Shown here: positions 8,292-16,419 of the stretch, one piece after another
Numbering within the stretch: position 1 is the first letter of the stretch
Layout of the letters: every line of letters begins with the position of its first letter
Position numbers and translations under genes: made by a program
Notes under the pieces: generated by a model
Databases searched by the model: none
What the model was told of the DNA's origin: nothing
The model's input: only the letters and a program-made list of their open reading frames with translations
NCBI GenBank assembly: GCA_014534415.1
Contig: JACVRM010000001.1
Coordinates: 1-35,174 of the forward strand
DNA: 35,174 nucleotides
Direction of reading: 5' to 3'
Source: Thermoleophilia bacterium
GTDB lineage: Bacteria > Actinomycetota > Thermoleophilia > Gaiellales > Gaiellaceae

Positions 8292-8620
8292 CGGCGCACC
8301 GCGGCCGGCGGCTCGTCGGTCGGGCCGGCCACGACCCGCCGCGCGGCCGCGCCGGTCCGTCCGTTGACGTCCGTACCGTGGAGGTTCGCGCGCTCCGCCG
8401 CGACCGCCACGAAGAGGAGCACGGCGTGACGACCCGCACCCGCAACCGCCCCCGCCAGCAGCAGCGCCGAGTCGAGTCCGACGGGCTGGATCCAGCTCGG
8501 TACCCGGATCCGGGCGCTGCAGCTCACCACGTCGATCGTAGCGCCCGCGTCGCGGTGCTTCGCCCGCCCGCCTGGGACTGGACGTGGGAGCAGGACGGCG
8601 CTCTCGCGCTCGATCGTCAC
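8288..8620 (-). CDS. Hypothetical 110-residue protein ahead of the ABC exporter genes
   Basis: GTG at 8620 to a TGA that overlaps the ATPase start by four bases. Sequence begins TIERESAVLLPRPVPGG and includes a moderately hydrophobic stretch (LDSALLLAGAVAGAGRHAVL) that could be one or two membrane segments. I know no family. It is supported only by the coupled junction and by lack of a competing gene. A later GTG (near VVSCSARIRV) is also possible. It could be a small accessory subunit of the exporter, which is an inference from position. Confidence 0.45.
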   Translation of the reverse strand: MTIERESAVLLPRPVPGGRAKHRDAGATIDVVSCSARIRVPSWIQPVGLDSALLLAGAVAGAGRHAVLLFVAVAAERANLHGTDVNGRTGAAARRVVAGPTDEPPAAVRR

Positions 8621-8725
8621 GAAATCTGGAGCGAATCGGCTCTATCATCCCCGCCTCCGATGTCACGAACTCCGTCTCTTGCTCCGCGGTTGCGGCCCGT
8701 GCCAGGCTCCGATAGCGTCGCGGCC

Positions 8726-9493
8726 ATGCGGCGGCGCCCCACCGAGCCGCGGAGCGCGCGACGGCGCGTGCGGCCCCGGCTGCACACCGGACGGCTGGTC
8801 GCCGGCGCGTTCGTCGCTGCCGCGCTCGCCGTGACGCTCCTGCTCACGGCGTTCGGGACGGCCGAGCAGACGCGCGTGACCGGAGCCGCCGTCGCGCCGG
8901 CCAAGCGGTTGCTGCCGGCGCGCCCGCTTCCCCAGGTGATCGCCGTGCGCGGCGCGCTGCGCATCGAGCTGCCGATCGCCCAGAGTCGGGTCACGGCGAT
9001 CGGGTATCACGCGGCGTCGACGGGCGGGCTCGCGCTCGACCCCGTCGGACGGCCGGCCAACGAGGGACTGCTGAGCCGGCTCGCGCATCGCCTGTTCGGC
9101 GGCGGGGGCGGCGGGCTTCGCTACTACCAGCTCGGCGGCAGCGGCGGCGCCGACACGGCCGTTCTCAACGTCGGCGCGCCACCCGGTACCGACGTCTACG
9201 CGCCGGTGGACGGAACGGTCGTCGGCATCAGCGACTACATCGTGAGCGGCGGCAAGTACGGCGTGCGCATCGACATCCAGCCGGCCGGCGCGCCCTCGCT
9301 CGTGGTCTCCCTCACGCACCTGCGCCCGGACCCCGCGCTCGAGATCGGCTCGTCCGTCGCCTCGACCGTCTCGAAGATCGGCACGGTGCTCGACCTGTCG
9401 CGCGTAGAGGAGCAGGCGCTCGCTCGCTACACGCAGGACGAGGGCAATCACGTGGCGCTCGAGGTCCGCCCGGCCGCCACACTCTCCCCATAG
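8726..9493 (+). CDS. Membrane-anchored, degenerate M23/LytM-like protein
   Basis: 255 residues: a basic N-terminus, one signal-anchor helix (LVAGAFVAAALAVTLLLTAF, about residues 28-47), a Gly-rich linker (LFGGGGGGLRYYQLGGSGG) and an M23-type beta fold (GAPPGTDVYAPVDGTVVGIS ... VVSLTHL). In active LytM enzymes an HxxxD pair precedes the GTPVYA strand and HxH follows. Here the first His is absent (NVGAPPGTD) and only THL remains, so it is probably a non-catalytic peptidoglycan-associated protein. An in-frame ATG at 8660, 12 bases after a TATCAT box, would add 22 residues. The divergent gap 8621-8725 presumably holds promoters for both directions. Confidence 0.75.
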   Translation: MRRRPTEPRSARRRVRPRLHTGRLVAGAFVAAALAVTLLLTAFGTAEQTRVTGAAVAPAKRLLPARPLPQVIAVRGALRIELPIAQSRVTAIGYHAASTGGLALDPVGRPANEGLLSRLAHRLFGGGGGGLRYYQLGGSGGADTAVLNVGAPPGTDVYAPVDGTVVGISDYIVSGGKYGVRIDIQPAGAPSLVVSLTHLRPDPALEIGSSVASTVSKIGTVLDLSRVEEQALARYTQDEGNHVALEVRPAATLSP

Positions 9494-9546
9494 GCGGCGA
9501 GCGGCTCTCGGAACGAGCACGGGCTGCCGAGCCGCGCAGAGACGCG

Positions 9547-10326
9547 CTGAGAATCCTCTTCATCGCCGATGTCTTCGGCGCGCCGGGCCGACGCGCGGTC
9601 GAGGACCGGCTGCCGGCCTTGCGAAAGGAGCTCGCCGTCGACTTCTGCGTCGTGAACGGGGAGAACGCGGCGGACGGCTCCGGCCTGACTCCGAAGCTCG
9701 CCGAGCGACTGCTCGCGTCGGGCGGCGACGTCGTCACGCTCGGCAACCACGCGTGGCGGCGGCGTGAGCTCCTCCCGTACCTCGAAACCGCCGACCGCGT
9801 CGTCCGCCCGGCAAACCTCTCCAGGCACGCGCCCGGCCGCGGGCTCACGGTTGCGCCGGCCGGCGACGGTACGCCGGTTGCCGTGATCAACCTGATGGGC
9901 TGGCTCTTCCTGAACGTCGCGACGACGCCGTTCGAGGTCGTCGACGGCCTCGTCCAGGACGCGCGCCGCCGCGCGGCGGTCGTGCTGGTCGACGTGCACG
10001 CCGAGGCGACGAGCGAGAAGGTTGCGCTCGCCCGGTGGCTCGACGGGCGCGTCACGGCCGTCGTAGGAACGCACACGCACGTGCAGACGAGCGACGCTCG
10101 CGTGCTGCCGGGTGGAACGGCCACGATCACGGACGCCGGCATGACAGGCCCGCACGACTCAGTGATCGGTGTCCGCGCCGAGCTCGCGATCGAGCGCATG
10201 CGGACCGGCATGCCCATTCGGTTCGAGCCCGCGCACGGCGACGTCCGCATTGAGGGAGCGCTGGTCGAGTGCACCCGCGAGGGCCGCGCAACAACCTGCG
10301 AAGCCGTCCGGGTCGAGGTCCGCTAG
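9547..10326 (+). CDS. YmdB/TIGR00282-type metallophosphoesterase
   Basis: Binuclear-metal phosphoesterase of the YmdB family, known to cleave 2',3'-cyclic nucleotides. Motifs: IADVFGAPGRRAVE (Asp), VNGENAADGSGLT (Asn/Glu), LGNHAWRRRE, VDVHAEATSEK and GTHTHVQTSDARVLPGG (His ligands), then TDAGMTGPHDSVIG. The only canonical start near the N-terminus, a TTG at 9619, would delete the first metal site. The in-frame CTG at 9547 gives LRILFIADVFG, equal to the family start MRILFIGDV; no ATG, GTG or TTG occurs in frame back to the previous gene. It lies 53 bases after the M23-like gene and may be co-transcribed. Its TAG stop shares the palindrome CTAG with the stop of the convergent gene. 259 residues. 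Confidence 0.9.
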   Translation: MRILFIADVFGAPGRRAVEDRLPALRKELAVDFCVVNGENAADGSGLTPKLAERLLASGGDVVTLGNHAWRRRELLPYLETADRVVRPANLSRHAPGRGLTVAPAGDGTPVAVINLMGWLFLNVATTPFEVVDGLVQDARRRAAVVLVDVHAEATSEKVALARWLDGRVTAVVGTHTHVQTSDARVLPGGTATITDAGMTGPHDSVIGVRAELAIERMRTGMPIRFEPAHGDVRIEGALVECTREGRATTCEAVRVEVR

Positions 10327-11564
10327 GCGCTGCCGGCGGCCGCCTGGAGACGCGCGCGCCGTCTCGACCACGCCCGGGCCGGCGAGACGAGCACGGCGAC
10401 GATCGCGAGCAGCAGTACGTCGCGCGTAAGGACGAGCCACGTGGCCGTGGCGTCCAGGTCTTCGACGAGATCCCAGTAGCGGTGCGGGAACCAGAGTTGT
10501 GTCAGCACCGCCGCGAGGGCGAGCAAGGCCGAGGCGGCCGCGCCGCGGCGGCCGCCTACCAGTGGGACGAGCGGCAGTAGCCAGATCAAGAACTGCGGCG
10601 AGAGCACCTTGCCGAGCGCGACGAACGCGCAGACGGCCGCCGCCGCGTAGCGAACGAGCCGCTCGCGGTCGCCCGGGTCACCGCGCCGGGCGAACGCCGT
10701 CCAGATGGCGGCCAGCGCTGCGAGCTGGAGCACCGTTTGTCCGGCCGCGAGGACGTCGGCGCCCGTCCCGACGAGGTTCTGCGACCCCGCGCTCGTGCCC
10801 GTCGTCATTTCGATGTCCCCAACCTGGTGCGCCGCAAGCAGAATCGCCGAACCGAGGCTCTCGATCTGAAGACCTCGCGTCGCGTGCATGGAGAAGGCGT
10901 CCCAGAGGCCGCCGGGCGAGATCGCCGCGAACGGCAGCACGCACGCGGCGATCGCGCCGGCGAGGATCGCACCGCAGATGAGCGCCTCGCGGCGCCCCTC
11001 CCTCCGCCAGACGAACGCCAGCGCGAGCGGCACGAGCACGCCCGGAAAGACCTTCACGACCGCGCCCAGCCCCAGGACGGCGCAGCCGACGCGCTCCCGT
11101 CCGCCGACGAGCGCCGCGAGCGCGGCGACCGCGAGCGCGGCCGGCAGGAGATCGAAGCGCGAGAGCACGACCGAACCGAGCGCGAGTGGCAGCACGGCCG
11201 CGAACGCCGGGGGCGCGGCGCGCGCCGCGCCCCGCCGCCCGAGCGCGCTCAGCGAGACGACCATCGCGACCAGCGCGGCCGCCCCGCACAGCCACATCAG
11301 CGCCTCGAAGAGCCGGCGATAGCCGTTGGACCCGTCGCCCACGGTCGGCAGCGCGAAGACCGGCAGCGCGCCGGGCGGGTACTCCACGGCGAAGTCGCGG
11401 TACGGGACCTCGCCCGCCACCATCGCCTCGCCGTACCTCTCGTACACGGGCACGTCGCTGATCGGACGTTCCGCCCAGAAACCCTGGTGCAGCAGTACCC
11501 AGGTGACGAACAGGGCGCCGAGAGCGCCGACTGCGATCGCGATCGTCCCGGCGGACTTGCTCAC
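10323..11564 (-). CDS. Polytopic GT87/GT-C-like membrane glycosyltransferase
   Basis: 413 residues with about ten hydrophobic helices. The first loop, SDVPVYERYGEAMVAGEVPY followed by EYPPGALP, is the signature region of DUF2029/GT87 mannosyltransferases: acidic residue, GxxPY and YPP. These use polyprenyl-phosphate sugar donors to build cell-envelope glycans (PimE-like family). GTG at 11564 overlaps the stop of the preceding gene (GTGA). A longer reading frame reaching 12959 merges that neighbour out of phase and is rejected. It ends in a basic cytoplasmic tail (RAWSRRRARLQAAAG). The exact sugar and acceptor are unknown. Confidence 0.8.
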   Translation of the reverse strand: MSKSAGTIAIAVGALGALFVTWVLLHQGFWAERPISDVPVYERYGEAMVAGEVPYRDFAVEYPPGALPVFALPTVGDGSNGYRRLFEALMWLCGAAALVAMVVSLSALGRRGAARAAPPAFAAVLPLALGSVVLSRFDLLPAALAVAALAALVGGRERVGCAVLGLGAVVKVFPGVLVPLALAFVWRREGRREALICGAILAGAIAACVLPFAAISPGGLWDAFSMHATRGLQIESLGSAILLAAHQVGDIEMTTGTSAGSQNLVGTGADVLAAGQTVLQLAALAAIWTAFARRGDPGDRERLVRYAAAAVCAFVALGKVLSPQFLIWLLPLVPLVGGRRGAAASALLALAAVLTQLWFPHRYWDLVEDLDATATWLVLTRDVLLLAIVAVLVSPARAWSRRRARLQAAAGSA

Positions 11565-13387
11565 GCGCGCCAGCTCTTCGCCGGCGCCGCCGCTGCCACG
11601 AGCGGCCTCTCGTGCTCCGCTCGACTTGCCTGCGCGTCCGCCGCCGCCGGCCGGTTCGGCGAAGCGGCCGGCGCCAGGACGGCGAGCGCGACGAACGGAA
11701 AAAACCACGGGATGTAGAGGTAGAACCAGTGCGTGAGGACGAGCTCGAACGCGATCAACAGTGCCCCGGACAGCGCCGCGAGCTGCAGCGGCGACTTGCG
11801 CCTCGGCACGAAGTACGCCGCGACGCCGGCCGCCGCAACGAGCCCCATCAGCACCTGCTGTGCCCGCTTCAGGTCCGGGATGCCGTCCGCGTGGTACTGC
11901 CCCCAGTCCCACAGCGAGAACGGGGACTCGCGGCCGATCTGCGCCTCGAACGTGCGCTCGTAGAAGATGCGCGCGGCTTCGAATGCGTCGGGCTCGAGCA
12001 GCAGCACCGAGAAGCCCGCGAGCGAGGCGACCGCGAAGGCGCCTGCGAAGACCGCCTTGGCGCGCGGCCTGCGGAGCGCGTCGGGATACGACGCCCACAG
12101 CGGCACCAGGATGAGCGCCGAGAGCTTCGTCCAGGCGCCGAGCGCAAGGAGCGCGCCTCGCGCCGCTGGCGATGAAACGAGCCAGAACCCCCAGACGAGC
12201 AGCGCAGGCTGGACGGCGTCGTTCGTGTTGGCATTCGACACGTACTGCGTGAACGGGTAGGCCGCCCAGGCAAAGGCGAGCGCGACGGCGAGGCGGGCGC
12301 CGCCGAACCGCCGCCCGACGAGCACGAGGCCGAGGATGGCGAGCAGGTCCCACGCGATGCTCGTGAAATGGGCCGCGGGTAGGTCGTCCCACCGGCCCTC
12401 CCAGCCGAACAGCCAGTAGCCGGGCAGGTAGGCGAGGTACGAGACCGGCCCGTACGTGTCGCCCGTCTCGTTGGCCGTCTCGCAGCGGCCGTTCGTCTGG
12501 ATCCGGTCGCGGATCACTCCTTCGGCGTTCGCTGCGCCGCACGGCTTGCGACCAGCCTCGACCGGCATGTGCCCGTACGGCGCCTCCCCGTTGGCGATGC
12601 GGTGCGCCCCGATGACGCCCGCGTACCCGACATCGATCACGTTCGACGTCTCCGTGTTGAGCCCGATCCGGAAGCCGACGAGGAAGACCGTGGCCGCGGC
12701 GAGCAGCCACACCGGCCAGAGCGGACGGTCGGGCGCTCCGACCCGGCCGCGCACGCCGATCCACACCATCCGCGCGAGGAGGTAGACGAGCGGCGGGTAC
12801 GCAAGCGGAACGCTCGTGAAGACGTCGCCGTCGTTGAAGTACGCGAGCGAGACGCCGAACGAGAGCAGCACGAGCAGGTCGAGATTGCGCAGCGAGAACG
12901 GCCGCCGGAAGTTGGCCAGCCCGACGAAGAACGCAGCCGAGAGCGACAGCCAGATCCACGGGTCATTCAACTCCTTGCCGCCGAATGCGCCCTCGTAGCC
13001 GCGCGCCATCGTCCAGGCAACCTGCGGGCCGGTCCACGCCTCGAGCACCTGCCCCGTGTCGTCGTCGACCTTGACACGCGCGATCTCCCCGGCGTCGCGC
13101 CACCAGACATTGACGGTCCAGCTGCCGTCCGCGTCGTACTTCGCGTCGCTCGTCCGGCCGGCGACCGGATAGCGGCCGAGCCAGTCCTTCACCTTGGGGT
13201 GTGCCAGCGCGATGTCCAGAACCCGCTGCTTCGTCAGCTGTTTCGTCCGGCCGGCCGCTCCGAAGCGCGCTTCGGCGAGCGGTCCTCGTTCGGCGTAGAC
13301 CGGCGCCGTCGGCGGCCTGTCCTGTGCGAGCGCGGGCGGCGCGAGCACGAGCGCGCAGGTCACAGCGAGGAGCAGCCGCGCGATCAC
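11561..13387 (-). CDS. Signal peptide + PepSY-like domain + GT87/GT-C-like membrane protein
   Basis: 608 residues. A Sec-type signal (LLLAVTCALVLAPPALAQ) leads into an extracytoplasmic region of about 100 residues resembling PepSY: ALAHPKVKDWLGRYP, then WTVNVWWRDAGEIARVKVDD and TGQVLEAWTGPQVAW. After this come about ten membrane helices with GT-C-like loops (RIANGEAPYGHMP, DTYGPVSYLAYLPGYWLFGW, NANTNDAVQPALLVWGFWL). The paralogue downstream is coupled by GTGA overlap, which suggests the pair works on the same glycan or lipid. A periplasmic PepSY-like sensor ahead of a GT-C body is uncommon. A Pro/Ala-rich cytoplasmic tail follows. Catalysis is inferred from fold-like features only. Confidence 0.75.
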   Translation of the reverse strand: MIARLLLAVTCALVLAPPALAQDRPPTAPVYAERGPLAEARFGAAGRTKQLTKQRVLDIALAHPKVKDWLGRYPVAGRTSDAKYDADGSWTVNVWWRDAGEIARVKVDDDTGQVLEAWTGPQVAWTMARGYEGAFGGKELNDPWIWLSLSAAFFVGLANFRRPFSLRNLDLLVLLSFGVSLAYFNDGDVFTSVPLAYPPLVYLLARMVWIGVRGRVGAPDRPLWPVWLLAAATVFLVGFRIGLNTETSNVIDVGYAGVIGAHRIANGEAPYGHMPVEAGRKPCGAANAEGVIRDRIQTNGRCETANETGDTYGPVSYLAYLPGYWLFGWEGRWDDLPAAHFTSIAWDLLAILGLVLVGRRFGGARLAVALAFAWAAYPFTQYVSNANTNDAVQPALLVWGFWLVSSPAARGALLALGAWTKLSALILVPLWASYPDALRRPRAKAVFAGAFAVASLAGFSVLLLEPDAFEAARIFYERTFEAQIGRESPFSLWDWGQYHADGIPDLKRAQQVLMGLVAAAGVAAYFVPRRKSPLQLAALSGALLIAFELVLTHWFYLYIPWFFPFVALAVLAPAASPNRPAAADAQASRAEHERPLVAAAAPAKSWRA

Positions 13388-13420
13388 GCCGTCAGCGTGC
13401 CTGGCGGCCCGCGGCTTCCG

Positions 13421-13870
13421 CTAGCCCGCGCGAAACGACCAGAGCTTGTTGCCGACGAAGTTGATCGGCGTGACGAGCACGATGGCGATCGCCTGCGCCG
13501 ACAGCTTGCCGAGCCCGCTCCAGACGAAGAGCGCGAGCAGAACCTCGTTCGCAGCGAGCGCGCAGAGCGCGACGACCAGGAACCGCAACCCCTGGTACGC
13601 GACGTGGCCGCGCTGGCCGCGGAACGTCCAGAGGCGGTTCCAGGTGTAGTTGTTGGCGACGGCCACCACGAACGAACATGCCGCCGCGGCGAGATAGTGG
13701 ACGCCGAATGCGAGCAGCGCGGCGTAGACCGAGAGGTTGACGACGTAGCCGGTCGCGCCGACAGTGCAGAACTTCGCGAGCTGGATCCAGTTGGCTCGCC
13801 GGCGCAGCGCGCGCGCGGCGCGCCGACGCGAGAACACGAGCGCGGGCGAGACGTCGGACGAGCGCTCCAT
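13421..13870 (-). CDS. GtrA family membrane protein
   Basis: 149 residues with four hydrophobic helices, typical length for GtrA. Diagnostic segments are QLAKFCTVGATGYVVNLSVY at the first helix, NNYTWNRLWTFRG between helices two and three, and TPINFVGNKLWSFRAG at the C-terminus. GtrA proteins are thought to assist translocation of polyprenyl-linked sugars, which fits the two GT-C-like genes just downstream. The ATG at 13870 is used. An upstream frame to 14122 is possible but enters the dispersed repeat at 14.1 kb and reads as Arg-rich, so I leave it out. Confidence 0.85.
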   Translation of the reverse strand: MERSSDVSPALVFSRRRAARALRRRANWIQLAKFCTVGATGYVVNLSVYAALLAFGVHYLAAAACSFVVAVANNYTWNRLWTFRGQRGHVAYQGLRFLVVALCALAANEVLLALFVWSGLGKLSAQAIAIVLVTPINFVGNKLWSFRAG

Positions 13871-14053
13871 CTGCGGCGCGAGCGTAGCTGCCCACTCGTC
13901 GACGACGCCCCGACTGCATCTGCGGCTGCGGCCCGCGCGGCGCCAGCGACGGCGCGATGCACGAGAGCGACCGGGGCGGCCGTCCGGCAAGGACACGCCC
14001 TCCGCAACGAAACGGCGACGGACGATCCACAGCCGCGCCGACCCGCATAGCTC

Positions 14054-14122
14054 CGGGGACTGTCCCCGAAAGCGGCCCGCCGAGACGCGTCCTCTGTCGG
14101 GGAAGCGTGACGATTCATCCAC
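14054..14122. repeat. Dispersed intergenic repeat, copy A
   Basis: Starts with a palindrome GGGGACTGTCCCC, then AGCGGCCCGC, GAGACGCGTCCTC and, after a variable gap, CGTGACGATTCATCCAC. The same ordered blocks occur at 18799-18868 (copy B). It sits in the 273-base gap between acylphosphatase and the GtrA gene and looks like a REP/MITE-type extragenic element. No flanking duplication was identified. Confidence 0.6.
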
Positions 14123-14143
14123 GGGGGCGGAGGGCGCGCGGGC

Positions 14144-14410
14144 CTAGTGGACCGAGAACTGCTCCTCGCCGCGTGGCTCCTCCCACGCGACCTCCACGTC
14201 GTCGACGTCGGCGAGAGCCGGCCCGCGGCCACACCAGCGAAGGAGCGTCTCGACGCGCTCGCGCTCGCCCTCGAGCGCCGCTTCGACGCTCCCGTCGGCG
14301 GCGTTGCGCACCCAGCCGGCGAGGCCGAGTGAGCGCGCGCGCTCGCGCAGCTCGGCGCGGAAGAAGACGCCCTGCACGCGACCGCGCACGCGCACCCGCG
14401 CGCGCGCCAC
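14144..14410 (-). CDS. acyP: Acylphosphatase
   Basis: 88-residue cytosolic hydrolase of carboxyl-phosphate bonds, normal family length. The signature VRGRVQGVFFRAE contains the phosphate-binding Arg18, and LAGWVRNAADGSVEA contains the catalytic Asn36. The C-terminus EEPRGEEQFSVH is family-like. The GTG at 14410 gives the standard length and follows the pcm TGA by one base (TGACGTG), so translation is coupled to pcm. A GTG at 14434 is possible but adds residues not usual in the family. Confidence 0.93.
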   Translation of the reverse strand: MARARVRVRGRVQGVFFRAELRERARSLGLAGWVRNAADGSVEAALEGERERVETLLRWCGRGPALADVDDVEVAWEEPRGEEQFSVH

Positions 14411-14411
14411 G

Positions 14412-15065
14412 TCACTCGCCGAAGCCCTGCTCACCGACGAGCGGGACGAACCGGCACTGGACCGAGCGGACGACGGCCGGGCCCTCCGGGCTGCGGACGA
14501 TCAGCTCGAGGCGCTGGCCGAACCGGCCGCCCACCGGGATGACGAGCCGGCCGCCCGGGCGCAGTTGTGCGTAGAGCGCCTCGGGCAGCTCCGGCGCGGC
14601 GGCCGCGACCCCGATCGCGTCGTACGGCGCGCGCTCCGGCACGCCGAGCGTCCCGTCGCCGACGTGGAGCTCGACGCGCTCGTAGCCGGCAGCCGCTAGG
14701 CACGCTCGCGCCCGCTCGGCGAGCTCGGGCAGGCGCTCGATGGACACGACCTCGCCGGCGAGCTCCGCGAGCACCGCTGCCTGGTAGCCCGAGCCAGTGC
14801 CGACGTCGAGCACCCGGTCGCCTCCATCCACCCCGAGCGTCTCGACGATGCGCGCGACCATGTACGGCTGCGAGATCGTCTGGCCGAACCCGATCGGCAG
14901 CGCGGCGTCCTCGTACGCGTGCCGGCGCAGATGCTCGGGAACGAAGATCTCGCGCGGGACGCGCGCCATCGCTTCGAGCACCCGCTCGGCGACGACGTCG
15001 CGCGCGCGCAGCTGCTCGTCCACCATCCGGGCGCGCGCCGCGGCAAAAGAGTCCTCAGGCTGCAC
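14412..15065 (-). CDS. pcm: Protein-L-isoaspartate O-methyltransferase
   Basis: SAM-dependent repair enzyme for isoaspartyl damage. Motif I reads VLDVGTGSGYQAAVLAEL, preceded by the family hallmark IGFGQTISQPYMVARIVE and followed by EVVSIERLPELAERA. 217 residues from a GTG at 15065, which overlaps the upstream phosphatase by 11 bases. An ATG-type start further up (15116) would lie entirely within that gene. It forms a coupled run with the phosphatase and acylphosphatase. It is not next to surE or nlpD as in Enterobacteria. Confidence 0.93.
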   Translation of the reverse strand: MQPEDSFAAARARMVDEQLRARDVVAERVLEAMARVPREIFVPEHLRRHAYEDAALPIGFGQTISQPYMVARIVETLGVDGGDRVLDVGTGSGYQAAVLAELAGEVVSIERLPELAERARACLAAAGYERVELHVGDGTLGVPERAPYDAIGVAAAAPELPEALYAQLRPGGRLVIPVGGRFGQRLELIVRSPEGPAVVRSVQCRFVPLVGEQGFGE

Positions 15066-16419
15066 GCGCGGTTGCCACCGAAACGCCGAAGTGCTGCGTG
15101 ACGAGGGGCGCGACATCCACGATCCGCCGAGGAGGAGCGGCCGTACCGACGGTCACCATCGGCACGAGCGAGTCACCGGCCGCGAGCGAGCCGTGACTGC
15201 CACCGCCAGCGTGGTGGCGGCGGCCCAGGTCGGCGAACGCGACCTCGGGCGCCGCCGTCACGATGAGCTCCCCCGCGTTGGGATTGCCCAGCGCTGCCCA
15301 GACACGCTCCCACGCGTTCGGCTCGGGCAGCAGCCCTTCGTCGCCCGACCAGCGCCACCGGTCGCCTTCGTCGCGCGCGAAGCGGAGCTCCTCGCCGCCG
15401 CGGCGGACGACCGCCTCCGTCCCTTCACGGAAGAGCACCGCCTCGGTCCCCGGAAGCCGCTCCGCGCGGGCTGCGAGCTCGCGCACGTCCGTCCGGCACG
15501 CCGGCAGCCGGTAGACCATGCCGACGCGATTGGATGCGGCAACGGCGACCTCGGCGTCGGCCGCCCCACGCGCCGGCAGCAGGCGGAAGTCTGCGAACGC
15601 GGCCTCGAGCGGCACGCCGCGCGAGACCGGCGTCTGGCCGTGATCCGAGCAGACGACCACCGCGTACCGCTCGAGGAACGCGTCGCCGCCCCCGGCTGCG
15701 TCGAACAGCGCGCCGACCGCGGCATCGCTGCGCGCTAGCGCGGCGCGCGTGCCCTCCGGTCCATGGAGATGCGAGGCGAAGTCGTAGTCCGGCAGGTAGA
15801 AGACGAGGAACTCGAAGCCGTCTCGTGTGACGAGCCAGCGCCCGACCATCGCGGCGTAGGCGTCGACCGAGCCGAGCATGCGCGCCTTGACCGCGAGCGG
15901 CGCTCCCGTCCGGTCCGATTCGAAGAGGTTGAAGTAGTAGAACCGCTTCGGCCCGTACGCGTCCGGCATGACGCCCGGCACCGTGGAGCGATGTCGGGTC
16001 GTGCCGCGGTAGCACGTCATGTTCACCGCGGCGGTCGTCAGGCCGGCTGCCTCGAGCGTCTCGAACATGGTGGGGGTCTCGCGCGCGAGGTGGTCGCGGT
16101 TCATGTGGATGACTGCGTCGCGGATCGAGCGGCGAGTGCCGGCGGCGCGCAGCGCGCCGAACGACGAGCCGTACTCCACGTAACGACGCTCGGCGCGGTG
16201 GTACCAGACGAGATGCGGTATCAGGTGGGCGTCGGGATGCGCGCCGGTCGCGATCGACGCGAGGCAAACGGGTGTCAGCGAGGGGAAGGTGGACACCGCT
16301 CGGCCGTACTCGCCGTGTTCGGCGAGGAACGCGAGCGCCGGGGCGCGGCCGCTCTCGACGGCCTCCTCGAACGCGGCCGGCGTGAGGCCGTCGATCACGA
16401 TGAGGACGAGCTTCTTCAC
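15055..16419 (-). CDS. Alkaline-phosphatase superfamily enzyme (type I phosphodiesterase/nucleotide pyrophosphatase)
   Basis: 454 residues. Metal and nucleophile residues are in order: LIVIDGLTP (Asp10), FPSLTPVCLASIATGAHP (Thr49 nucleophile), LPDYDFASHLHG (Asp, His217), VVCSDHGQTPV (Asp259/His260) and a late HHAGGGSHGS (His). This is the PF01663 layout. There is no signal peptide, so it is probably cytoplasmic. It likely hydrolyses phosphodiester or pyrophosphate bonds; the substrate is unknown. The GTG at 16419 overlaps the stop of the upstream membrane gene (GTGA), and its own end overlaps pcm. Confidence 0.85.
   Translation of the reverse strand: MKKLVLIVIDGLTPAAFEEAVESGRAPALAFLAEHGEYGRAVSTFPSLTPVCLASIATGAHPDAHLIPHLVWYHRAERRYVEYGSSFGALRAAGTRRSIRDAVIHMNRDHLARETPTMFETLEAAGLTTAAVNMTCYRGTTRHRSTVPGVMPDAYGPKRFYYFNLFESDRTGAPLAVKARMLGSVDAYAAMVGRWLVTRDGFEFLVFYLPDYDFASHLHGPEGTRAALARSDAAVGALFDAAGGGDAFLERYAVVVCSDHGQTPVSRGVPLEAAFADFRLLPARGAADAEVAVAASNRVGMVYRLPACRTDVRELAARAERLPGTEAVLFREGTEAVVRRGGEELRFARDEGDRWRWSGDEGLLPEPNAWERVWAALGNPNAGELIVTAAPEVAFADLGRRHHAGGGSHGSLAAGDSLVPMVTVGTAAPPRRIVDVAPLVTQHFGVSVATARAA

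Noticed and set aside
7638..8666. 342-codon version of the ABC ATPase
   Set aside because: The first 125 codons lack ATPase homology and overlap the coupled upstream small gene; the family N-terminus begins at the TTG at 8291.
10323..12959. Single 878-codon frame covering both GT-C-like genes
   Set aside because: The first half is out of phase with the well-supported 608-residue gene; the real start is the GTG at 11564 in a GTGA overlap.
13871..14122. N-terminal extension of the GtrA gene beginning MDESSR
   Set aside because: A near-identical peptide (MDDSSR...GRVSAGR) is encoded by repeat copy B at 18.8 kb, so it reflects the repeat and not a protein.
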